Shown one piece after another: positions 51,120-59,296 of a stretch of 64,000 nt of DNA. Made by a program: the position numbers and the translations under genes. Source of the stretch: an uncultured Clostridia bacterium. Its GTDB lineage: Bacteria > Bacillota > Clostridia > Monoglobales > Monoglobaceae. Below the pieces are notes generated by a model. That model was not told the DNA's origin, did not search any database, and saw only the letters and a program-made list of their open reading frames with translations. Position 1 is the stretch's first letter. Each line of letters opens with the position of its first letter. The DNA is taken from contig CANQQJ010000006.1 of the NCBI GenBank assembly GCA_947625905.1, positions 1 through 64,000 on the forward strand, written 5' to 3'.

Positions 51120-52790
51120 TTAATCATTTGCGGAATCATATGACGCCTGGGCAAGCTCAAGTGCGCGGTCAACATCCATATTTTTAAGCTCCGATATGTA
51201 AGCGTCCCAGCCTTGATCTATATCCGAATTACCGGCCACGAACTGCGCCAGCTGCTCCGTGACATATGTTTTGATCGTAAGCATCAAATCACTGTATTCT
51301 TCAAGATCGCCGCTGTCGAAAACAAGATTGTCCATTGCCGAATCGTGGTTATCATCAAGCAGGTTCAAATCCCTTATCGCGTTTGCTTTCGCTATCTGTG
51401 AAATGTCATTTCCCGCGGTCGCTCCGGCCGCGATCTCATATCCGCGGAATCCGGGGCCCACATTGTCCCAGTGTGAATTTTGGATCGATCCCCACTGCAA
51501 AACAGGTTTGATTATAGGATCATAGCCGCAGAATTCGTATAAGCCTTTATCGTTCTCATCGGGCTCGACCCAATCCACGCCTTTTTCTCCCCACCTGTTC
51601 CAAATGGTCATCTCTTCGCTGCACATAAGGTCTCCGAGTCTGAATGCGGCCTCAGGGTTCTTGCAGCTCTTTGTTATAAAAAACATCGGCTCGGGAACCG
51701 TTTTTCTGTAAAGGTACGCGTATTTGTCGTCATATTTTTTAGGATTAACGGCAACAAAACCCGCTTGGCTCAAGGAAGTTGCCGGAACGCAGCTCGGGCT
51801 CGACCATGAGAACGAACCCACTCTGTTCGGCTCGGCGGCCAAAATCGACTTAAACTGTGTGGCGTCCATGGTAAAGCTTATAGGCGACAGCAGTCCTTTT
51901 TCACAAAGTCCGTTCAGGTACTTCAAGCCTTCCTTCCATTTGTCATCCATAAAGGCAAATGACAGCTTGCCGTCATTATTGACAAGGTAATCTCTGCCGG
52001 AATCAAACGATATAAACGCGTTCATAATGTCGTAAATCGCCATGTCTGCCTGTCTGTCAAGCAAAGGGATCTCGTCGCTCGCGTCGCCGTTGCCGTTCAT
52101 ATCATTGTCCTTAAACGCCTGCAGCGCCGCCTCGTATTCGTCCAAGGTTTTGGGCACTTCCAAGCCTAACTGATCGAGCCACGGTTTATATATCCAAAGC
52201 AGTTCGTAAAACTCGTTGTGAATACTCTCGTTGTAGCGCGGTATGGTGTAAATATTTCCGTCCGCCGAGGTTATCGAGCTCAGAATATTTTTATCGGGCT
52301 TTGATTCGATCCCCTCTTTAAGGTATTTGCTCGAGTTCTCATAATATTGATTTAACGGAATGATCATACCGCTTTCGCCGAACGAAACAATTTGCTGATT
52401 GCTCATTGAGCCGATAATAATATCGGGCAGATCGTCGCCGTTCGCGTTCATAAGCAGATTAAGCTTTGTAGACATATCCGCCGAAGGTATCAATTCAAAC
52501 TCAAGATCCATATTGCCGTATTCCTCAAGCTTTTTTGTGTACTTGTTCGTGTCAAAATCCTCGACCAAAGAATCCTGCGCCATTATGATCTTAAGCGTAA
52601 CCGGCTCTTTGCAGATCGGGACCTCTCCCGGCGGGTTTAAATTTGTGTCAGCCTGATACCGGACCTCTTCTGTTTTTTCGCCGACCGTATTGCCGCATCC
52701 GGCAAAAACTATTGCCGCCGATAAAACAACGGCTGTTATTACGAAAAATTTCATGCCTCTTCTTTTTGTTTTTTTAAACACATAAATCAT
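51120..52790 (-). CDS. Extracellular sugar-binding lipoprotein (LipO-type)
   Basis: 556 residues. Lipoprotein signal with basic KKTKRRG then FFVITAVVLSAAIVFAGC, lipobox FAGC with Cys32. The long form, VTLKIIMAQDS, NMDLEFELIPSAD, DLPDIIIG and a calcium-loop-like DNDMNGNGDASDE near 210-222 are typical of binding proteins partnered with LplB/LplC permeases. The start could be ATG 52790 or the GTG three codons in, which is better spaced from AAAGG. It is first in the operon running to 41467, behind a good promoter. The ligand is probably an oligosaccharide released by the SLH lyase. Confidence 0.9.
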   Translation of the reverse strand: MIYVFKKTKRRGMKFFVITAVVLSAAIVFAGCGNTVGEKTEEVRYQADTNLNPPGEVPICKEPVTLKIIMAQDSLVEDFDTNKYTKKLEEYGNMDLEFELIPSADMSTKLNLLMNANGDDLPDIIIGSMSNQQIVSFGESGMIIPLNQYYENSSKYLKEGIESKPDKNILSSITSADGNIYTIPRYNESIHNEFYELLWIYKPWLDQLGLEVPKTLDEYEAALQAFKDNDMNGNGDASDEIPLLDRQADMAIYDIMNAFISFDSGRDYLVNNDGKLSFAFMDDKWKEGLKYLNGLCEKGLLSPISFTMDATQFKSILAAEPNRVGSFSWSSPSCVPATSLSQAGFVAVNPKKYDDKYAYLYRKTVPEPMFFITKSCKNPEAAFRLGDLMCSEEMTIWNRWGEKGVDWVEPDENDKGLYEFCGYDPIIKPVLQWGSIQNSHWDNVGPGFRGYEIAAGATAGNDISQIAKANAIRDLNLLDDNHDSAMDNLVFDSGDLEEYSDLMLTIKTYVTEQLAQFVAGNSDIDQGWDAYISELKNMDVDRALELAQASYDSAND

Positions 52791-52870
52791 CCTTTCGATT
52801 TTGGGTTATATTTTCGACTTGGTTTTATTGACGAATCTGTTTCCGCAAAACGCGCTTTTATTTTTGACTT

Positions 52871-52900
52871 ATTCTATCATGCCGTTCTCTTTGTTTTCAA
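52871..52900 (-). promoter_or_regulatory. Promoter of the second importer/uronate operon
   Basis: On the minus strand TTGAAA (52900-52895), 18-nt spacer, TAGAAT (52876-52871), about 81 nt before the lipoprotein ATG. The 243-nt gap to the YesN-type regulator holds nothing else convincing, apart from a 6-bp hairpin AGCGCA/TGCGCT near 52984-53008. Confidence 0.6.
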
Positions 52901-53033
52901 GAGGAATATTCGATTTATGCAATGACTTATGCGCCCGTTTCCGCAGATCCTCTCTTTTCTTTATATACAAATCCGTATTTGAGCGCATTTTTCACAATTG
53001 CGCTTATTTGCGGGCCGCATCCGTATGCTGATT

Positions 53034-55160
53034 TTATTCGGTTTTTTGGTTGCTTTTTCTGTACTCGGTCGGTGATACGCCGAATTCCTTTTTAAAGCTC
53101 TTAAGCATTGTGTTGGACGAATCAAATCCCGACTGCGCCGCTATATCTTTGATCGGGGTCTTTGTATATTTCAGCAGCTGCACAACATGATTCAGCCTGA
53201 GCTTTTTCAAATAAATCGAAAATGTATATCCGGTCAGTTTTTTGACGGTATTTGTAATGACCTTTGCCGTTAATCCGAATTCTTCCGAAACATCCGTCAA
53301 GTAAAACAGAGGCTCTTGATAATGATCGTTAATAAATTTCACGATCTCTATATCTGTCTGCTTATCATCGCGTCCGTTGTTCATATAATCACACAAATTT
53401 TCTATATACCGAGTAACAACAAACGCGTTCTCGGTAATACCGTTTTTGCCGCTAAACATCGGAAGAGGCTCCGGAAAGCCGGTGTCAATAACAATACCGT
53501 TTATAACTCCTATCTGGTAATAAAACAAATTCGCGATATCGTCATCCGTTCCGACATCAGTGCCGAGAGCGTACCATTGCTTGTAAATAAGTCTGTTTGC
53601 TTCAAATGAGTTGCCGCTTTTTAACATCTCATGCAATAATTTGCTTTCGGCAAAGTAGTCCTTCATATAATTTTTACCGCTTCTGATCGGCTTGTTTACG
53701 TCAAATGTCAAGATCATAAACGGTTCGGCATATCTTATTAATTCGCATAGCCTTTCAAAGACGTCCGCGCTTTTTTTCAGAAAATCAAATCTTGTGCTCA
53801 TAACGCCTTTGATGCCGATATTATCCTCTTTCATGAGCTCGCAGGCCGTTTTATTGAGCCACTCCTTATCCGCTTGGCCTTCATTGATGAGCGCGACCTC
53901 GGTATATGGGTCTATAGGCATGATCTTGTATTCCGAGCCGAATTTTTCATCTAATTTGGCGTTGAATATTTGTTCCCAATTTATTGTGTCGCTTTTCACC
54001 ATCAGCATTGCGCCCTCGATAAATTTTCCGTCGGAAAGTCTGATATATCTGTCTGTTTCATCCGCGTCCAAATCGCTGAACAGCAGCTTAAACATCATAT
54101 TATCTAAAACATATTCCTCCGTCTGTGAAAAATTGTCTTTAAGGTTCAGAACATAATCTCTGATAAAATCGTATTCGTTTTTTCCCTGTCCCGCTTCGCT
54201 TCCCGTCAAAAACTTCACAAGATTTTTAACGGGCCGTCCGTTTTTGTAGGCAAAAAATACCGACATTATAAGTCCGAGCAGCAGGAACAGCGCCGCGTAT
54301 ATCAGCAGCATATTTATCGTTTTTGACAGTCTGTTTGAGTAGAATTCTTTTGAAATGGTCACATCTGCTTTAATATTTCCGCTTGAGGTTTCCTTGGATA
54401 TATTAGGTTCGGCCCCGCCGCCGTTTTCCATATTATTGACCGTAATGATTTTTTCGTTTTTGTTATTCAACAACTCCACGCGTCCGTTTTCCTCGATCTG
54501 GTTAAGGCCGAGCAGGGACATGATCTTAGCCGTGTCATAAACCGACAGCATGACCGCCTTGTTATTTCCGCTGTCTGAAACAGTGTACGCGAATATCATA
54601 CTGTAATCGCGTTTTTTGGAAATATCCCGAAATTTCAAGCCGGACAAAAACTCTCCGTAATACTTGTCGGAAAACAGAAGGCGTCTCATATCATCGTAAG
54701 AGAGACCCTCAAACTCAAAAGTATTATTATAAAAAACGTCCATGTTGTAGAATAATCCGTATTTTGACAACACAACATCGTTGCTCGAAAAGAAAACAAA
54801 AACATTTTCACAGAGGCTTGAAGAAATGAGCATATTTCTGTAGTCCTTCTGCAAAAGAACAAGATTCGGATAATCGCTTGTCTCGGGTTCGCCCGACAAA
54901 TTCAGCAGCGTATTATATTCCTTGATCGTTTTTAACGCGTCAGGCATTGTATACAATGCATTCATGTCGTTCTGGAGTTGATTTAGCCCGTTTTCAATCG
55001 AAAGCTCGGTATCCGATATGGCTGCATTTTTAACCTCGTGGTATACTTCGGTATACACGGGTATAGTGACTACCAGCAGGATAGCGACCAAGCAAAGATA
55101 GGTTTCGAGCCAGTGCACAAACAATTTGTTTCTTTTTAAATAAAATCTTTTAAATTTCAC
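53034..55160 (-). CDS. Membrane-anchored YesN/AraC-type regulator with extracellular sensor
   Basis: About 708 residues from GTG 55160 (a TTG at 55169 is also possible; both follow AAAGGA). A longer frame exists but covers an inverted-repeat element and has no start site. Layout: basic N-terminus, membrane span ETYLCLVAILLVVTIPVYT, extracellular region of about 240 residues (Cache-like), second span INMLLIYAALFLLLGLIMSVFFAY, a cytoplasmic middle domain, and a C-terminal AraC double HTH (about 610-705; FYLTDVSEEFGLTAKVITNTV, TPIKDIAAQSGFDSSNTMLKSFKKEFGVSPTEYRK). Such one-component receptors sense external sugars directly and activate neighbouring importer genes, here the operon starting at 52790. 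Confidence 0.85.
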   Translation of the reverse strand: MKFKRFYLKRNKLFVHWLETYLCLVAILLVVTIPVYTEVYHEVKNAAISDTELSIENGLNQLQNDMNALYTMPDALKTIKEYNTLLNLSGEPETSDYPNLVLLQKDYRNMLISSSLCENVFVFFSSNDVVLSKYGLFYNMDVFYNNTFEFEGLSYDDMRRLLFSDKYYGEFLSGLKFRDISKKRDYSMIFAYTVSDSGNNKAVMLSVYDTAKIMSLLGLNQIEENGRVELLNNKNEKIITVNNMENGGGAEPNISKETSSGNIKADVTISKEFYSNRLSKTINMLLIYAALFLLLGLIMSVFFAYKNGRPVKNLVKFLTGSEAGQGKNEYDFIRDYVLNLKDNFSQTEEYVLDNMMFKLLFSDLDADETDRYIRLSDGKFIEGAMLMVKSDTINWEQIFNAKLDEKFGSEYKIMPIDPYTEVALINEGQADKEWLNKTACELMKEDNIGIKGVMSTRFDFLKKSADVFERLCELIRYAEPFMILTFDVNKPIRSGKNYMKDYFAESKLLHEMLKSGNSFEANRLIYKQWYALGTDVGTDDDIANLFYYQIGVINGIVIDTGFPEPLPMFSGKNGITENAFVVTRYIENLCDYMNNGRDDKQTDIEIVKFINDHYQEPLFYLTDVSEEFGLTAKVITNTVKKLTGYTFSIYLKKLRLNHVVQLLKYTKTPIKDIAAQSGFDSSNTMLKSFKKEFGVSPTEYRKSNQKTE

Positions 55161-55214
55161 TTTTCTCAAATTTCCTTTCTCAAAAAGTAAGTATAGAATA
55201 TGTGAAAAACGGCC

Positions 55215-55314
55215 TAATGACCTCCCTTTGCATATTGTGATCCACGATCCGAATTTAATTTCGGAATCATTTATGTACGAGAAGATCCGCAAAACCGCAA
55301 AGGGTAGGTCATTA
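55215..55314. repeat. 100-bp inverted-repeat element with inner palindrome
   Basis: TAATGACCTCCCTTTGC (55215-55231) is repeated inverted as GCAAAGGGTAGGTCATTA (55297-55314), identical except one extra base. Between them TCCGAATTTAATTTCGGA (55248-55265) is itself nearly palindromic. It lies between the lyase stop (55372) and the regulator start (about 55160). As RNA on the minus strand it would fold into a long stem capped by an inner hairpin. It may be a structured leader, an operator or a small miniature transposable element. Confidence 0.6.
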
Positions 55315-55371
55315 ATTTTATCCGTGTTTCGTTAAAGCTCGGGCAAAGCTTACCTTCCGCTTTAACTCATA

Positions 55372-58300
55372 TTACTTCAATGCATTTAAAAGTTTAACAA
55401 TTACTGTCGCCGCTTCGGCTCTTGTCAAATCGTCATCGGGATTAAAACGGTTATCAAAGCCTTCGATCAGCGAGAGCCGCCTCATATCGATCACCGCCGT
55501 TTTTGCGTAATCAGAGACATCCTCCATATCATCAAATTCGACTGCATCATTTCGAGGGATCTCGCCGACCTCGGGCATCCTGTCTATCAAGACCGCCATA
55601 TCCTGCCTCAAAATATTTTCGCCGACGCCGAAGATATCATCTTCTATTCCGATAACTATTCCCAGTTCCTTTGCGGTCATTACATAAGGCCGGTACCAAG
55701 CGTTATTCTCAACATCCTTAAAGGTGCTTTCCTCAGCTATCAAGTCCTTATTAAGGGCAAGCAGAAGCATTTTCAAAAATTCCTCTCTGGTTATCCGATT
55801 ATCGGGATAGAATCTCCCGTCGCCGCCGCCTGACACAACGCCCAAAGCGGTCAGCTGCTCCACGACATCATAATACCAGCTTCCCGGTTCGACATCGGAA
55901 TAACTTTGATCAGTAGAAGCGATCGGTTCGGCTGCACCCGAAGGCTCGGGTGAAGCAGAAGGCGCGTCCGACGGGGTATCGGTCGGAGCCGCCGCGGCCG
56001 GACTTCCGAAAGAAGACGCGCTTCCTCCGCCTCCGCCGCCGAACGAGCCGATATTTCCGCCCGTTCCGCTGCTGCGATCCCCGCTTCCCTTGCCGCCGGA
56101 ATCGGCTGTGGGACCCGGCTCATCCTCAACATCAAGTATGGGCTCACCGCCGAAATAGAAATAACCGCCCTGTTTGCCGCATTCCACGGTGCTGCCGCTC
56201 TCGGAATCGTAAACCGATTTTGCTCCGTCGGCGTATATCGTCAGGCCTTTCAGATCATCGTCGGTAATTGAAGACGAGGCAATGCTGATATCCGCGCCCG
56301 ACTTCTTCCAGGCGATACATGGGATCTCTTTATCAGACTTGATCAAATACTTATTTTTAAGCTTGCTGCTTGTCAAATAACTTCCGTCCATCATGAATAC
56401 CGAAACTATCTTATCGTTTGCGTCCTTTTGAACAAGCAGCGTGGCGGCGTCGGTTTTGAATTCGCCGAGATCAACATCCTGTTTCCGAGACTCATCGTTT
56501 ATATGGTAGTAGTAATATGTATTCGGAATGTTTGTCTCGCTGCTCGTCACGCGGAAGTATGCCGCGTTTACCAAATCGGGATCCAGTCCCGTTTCAATAA
56601 CGCCTGTTTCGATTTGGATATCTTCCCCGGCCTTCATCGGCAGCAGCACGGTGGTGAAGCGTCCCGTTCCCTCTTTTGTTTTTAAATACATGGCCTTTTG
56701 GCTGTCAATTATTTGTCCCGATTTTTCGGAGTAACGCGTGTCAACGAACCGCACATCGTCAATTTCATCATGTTCGATCGGCACGACCTTGACATTCGCA
56801 TCGGGAAAATTGCTGCGTAAAATGTTGTTCTCGACCGCCTCCATATTTGAGCCTGGATACATATGCCAGTGCTGAGCAAACAAATTCTCTTGTTCGGGAT
56901 CTGTCGGGATGTGATAGTCCGTAACTATCCAAAAGCCTTGATCCCGCAAGAAGAGCACGCTTCGCTGAGAAAGCCGTGTCGTGGTATATTGCTCGGTTGC
57001 ATACTCAATGTAATCATATTGTTTGTTTGACTCAAACGCCCGCTCTATTCCCGGGCCCCTCGCCAGAGTATCATATGAAGATGTGGTACCGTCGGTCAGC
57101 CAGTCCTCAATATCGTTTACGGTAACAAGATTGTGCTGAACGGGAGATTTCATATAATTGTTCGAATCTCCTGTCAGCAGAGAGCCGTAGCCCTGATCGC
57201 TCAACAGGCATTTTCCGTACGCGAACATAACCAGAGACAGCGCGTCCTTATGGTAGTGCGAGGCGTTGGTCGTCACATTGTTTGTTATGGCAAGCTGCAG
57301 CGCGTTTTCGTCCCAGGAGGATCTCATGTATGTCCTCATTCCGACGGGATAATGCGTTGTCGGATTATCGGGCATACGTCCGCTTGCGCCGTTTGTCGCC
57401 AGATATTCGAGGGCGGAATTATCAAATAAGCCGTAATTCCACCACTTTGAATATGTGCTCGCATATGATGTATACGTATCATAACCGTCTCCGAGGTTAA
57501 AGCCGCCGACCGGGCCTTTTGAGTATACCAACGTCATGATCGTGTCATACACAGATTGGTAGAGCTCGTCGTCAAACGGGATCTCTTCGCCGGTGTCCTT
57601 TGCCGTGTCAAGCGGAGTTGCGTATGTGCCGAGGATCGTTTTGATATAGTTCATCGAAAGCTCAATGCACATGCCGTCCGCATAGGTTCCGCCGCCGAGC
57701 ATACGCGTGTATTCGGATCTAACGCGCTTGAGCCACTCGTCATGCACCTTAAGTTCGGGGAAGCGGGCTATAGTGTCATATACCGAGCCAGCGGCGTAGG
57801 TCGCATAGTTATTTGTGCCGGTTCCGAAATAGCTGTTTACCTGCCATCGTGAAAGCATCCAGCAATGCTTAAGCATAGCGGTAAATCTGTTCGGCGTCAT
57901 ATATTCGCTGGTTATACATCTGTACATATTTTCAGACAGGGAGATTACGTGATTCGACATATCAAGCGAATTCATAACGTCTGTCGAGAGGCCGATGCCG
58001 TTTATCAGCGCCATAATATGTCTTATATAGTTATAAGCGTATCTCTCGTCGCCGCTGTAGGCAAACGACTTTGCGAGCTTGTCTGGTTCTTCGTCTCTGT
58101 GATAGCCGCACACCTTGCCCTTTACGCCCTCAACGCTTGATGTCACATAGTCCCAGGCTTCCATGTCATTGCAGGAAAACCAAAGCTGGTCAGTGAAGGT
58201 ATCCCAGCAAACGGTGTTTTCATCCCATGACGAATCTTTAAACCAGTGCAGACTGATCTCTTTTTTGCCGTTCGGCGAGTTGTTTCGGCACCGCAGTTCG

Positions 58301-59232
58301 ATCTTCGCTGATGTAATGGTATCGGTCGCAGCAAGCTCGCTGATATCAAACGCTATATGAGCGCGCATGGTGGTATCATCATAGTTCATGTAGGTCCCGT
58401 GCTCTTGTATTCTTATCGTGTCCTCGGAGCCGTAGTTCTCCGCAGACTTATCGCCCGCAATGATCTCAGCGTCCTTTACCGCTTCAAACTCTCTTTCGAC
58501 TCCGTTTACGATCGCTCTCAGCACCGGCCTGTCTGACTTGATGCTGCTCTCGCGCGAGCATATTTCGGCAGTGGTATAGTACTTATCTACGGACGAGACC
58601 ATTACATTAAACAGCGGATATGATCCCTTGGCTTCATTCAGGAGCTGACGCACGTCCACACTCGCTGTTTTCCAGTCGTTTCCCGTCATATAGAACCCGA
58701 TTTCGTCGCCGCTCAAAAATCCGTTCGGGTACAAATTTCTCGCCATGGATTCCAAATATATCTTTCCCTTTGAAGGGAAGCTTGTGATATCCGCGTTTGA
58801 TACCCTTTGATCCTTCATGCCCTTATAATAGTTTAAGAGCTCCTCTTTCGCCAGAAGGTAATCGCCGTTCTTCGCCGCGCTCTCAACGCCCGCCATTCCC
58901 GGATACTCCGAATAGCGGAAATACGGAGCGACGCTCCAGACGTTATCCTCAGAGTTCCACACGCCGAAAAATTCTTCATCGCTGATATACATCGGATCAT
59001 CATAGATCGGATAGTGGTAATAATCAAACGTGCCGTCATCCTGCCATGGCGATTCATAGTAAAATATCGGATCGTCCGTAGGCATATTTATATTACGGTT
59101 TGTCGCCCCGGGCCGGTAGCCCGCGTATACCGTGACGGGCGTCAGCATTGTCTTAGACAATGCCAACGCAAAAATGACAGCGCCGAACGCAATAATGATC
59201 TTGTTCTTTATGCCGGACACTCGTTCATCCAT
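55372..59232 (-). CDS. SLH-anchored heparinase II/III-like polysaccharide lyase
   Basis: 1286 residues from ATG 59232 (AAGGAGG 8 nt upstream; ATG 59235 is equally in reach). Signal peptide about 1-37 (NKIIIAFGAVIFALALSKT...VYA). A DNRLRE-type beta domain lies within about 250-365 (AHIAFDISELAATDTITSAKIELRCR). An alpha-toroid follows with TYADGMCIELSMNY. The heparinase II/III beta domain (about 650-1000) holds the hallmark ASHYHKDALSLVMFAYGKCL and then LLSDQGYG. A Gly/Ser- and Pro-rich linker (about 1035-1090) leads to three SLH repeats (about 1095-1286; ITREEFLKMLLLAL, ILRQDMAVLID, LTRAEAATVIVKLL). It should cut a uronate polymer by beta-elimination at the cell surface, producing substrates for GH105 and KduD. 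The exact PL family is unresolved. Confidence 0.85.
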   Translation of the reverse strand: MDERVSGIKNKIIIAFGAVIFALALSKTMLTPVTVYAGYRPGATNRNINMPTDDPIFYYESPWQDDGTFDYYHYPIYDDPMYISDEEFFGVWNSEDNVWSVAPYFRYSEYPGMAGVESAAKNGDYLLAKEELLNYYKGMKDQRVSNADITSFPSKGKIYLESMARNLYPNGFLSGDEIGFYMTGNDWKTASVDVRQLLNEAKGSYPLFNVMVSSVDKYYTTAEICSRESSIKSDRPVLRAIVNGVEREFEAVKDAEIIAGDKSAENYGSEDTIRIQEHGTYMNYDDTTMRAHIAFDISELAATDTITSAKIELRCRNNSPNGKKEISLHWFKDSSWDENTVCWDTFTDQLWFSCNDMEAWDYVTSSVEGVKGKVCGYHRDEEPDKLAKSFAYSGDERYAYNYIRHIMALINGIGLSTDVMNSLDMSNHVISLSENMYRCITSEYMTPNRFTAMLKHCWMLSRWQVNSYFGTGTNNYATYAAGSVYDTIARFPELKVHDEWLKRVRSEYTRMLGGGTYADGMCIELSMNYIKTILGTYATPLDTAKDTGEEIPFDDELYQSVYDTIMTLVYSKGPVGGFNLGDGYDTYTSYASTYSKWWNYGLFDNSALEYLATNGASGRMPDNPTTHYPVGMRTYMRSSWDENALQLAITNNVTTNASHYHKDALSLVMFAYGKCLLSDQGYGSLLTGDSNNYMKSPVQHNLVTVNDIEDWLTDGTTSSYDTLARGPGIERAFESNKQYDYIEYATEQYTTTRLSQRSVLFLRDQGFWIVTDYHIPTDPEQENLFAQHWHMYPGSNMEAVENNILRSNFPDANVKVVPIEHDEIDDVRFVDTRYSEKSGQIIDSQKAMYLKTKEGTGRFTTVLLPMKAGEDIQIETGVIETGLDPDLVNAAYFRVTSSETNIPNTYYYYHINDESRKQDVDLGEFKTDAATLLVQKDANDKIVSVFMMDGSYLTSSKLKNKYLIKSDKEIPCIAWKKSGADISIASSSITDDDLKGLTIYADGAKSVYDSESGSTVECGKQGGYFYFGGEPILDVEDEPGPTADSGGKGSGDRSSGTGGNIGSFGGGGGGSASSFGSPAAAAPTDTPSDAPSASPEPSGAAEPIASTDQSYSDVEPGSWYYDVVEQLTALGVVSGGGDGRFYPDNRITREEFLKMLLLALNKDLIAEESTFKDVENNAWYRPYVMTAKELGIVIGIEDDIFGVGENILRQDMAVLIDRMPEVGEIPRNDAVEFDDMEDVSDYAKTAVIDMRRLSLIEGFDNRFNPDDDLTRAEAATVIVKLLNALK

Positions 59233-59296
59233 CATTATATCCTCCTTTATTACTCCGTTATTATCTTTCATCCTTGCGATATCAGCTCGAAATCTG

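Noticed and set aside
52801..53031. Plus-strand 76-codon frame in the importer promoter region
   Set aside because: It covers the minus-strand promoter, has no ribosome site and no known motif.
55161..55292. N-terminal extension of the membrane AraC regulator
   Set aside because: The extra codons lie in the inverted-repeat element and no ribosome site precedes the first codon; GTG/TTG at 55160/55169 fit better.
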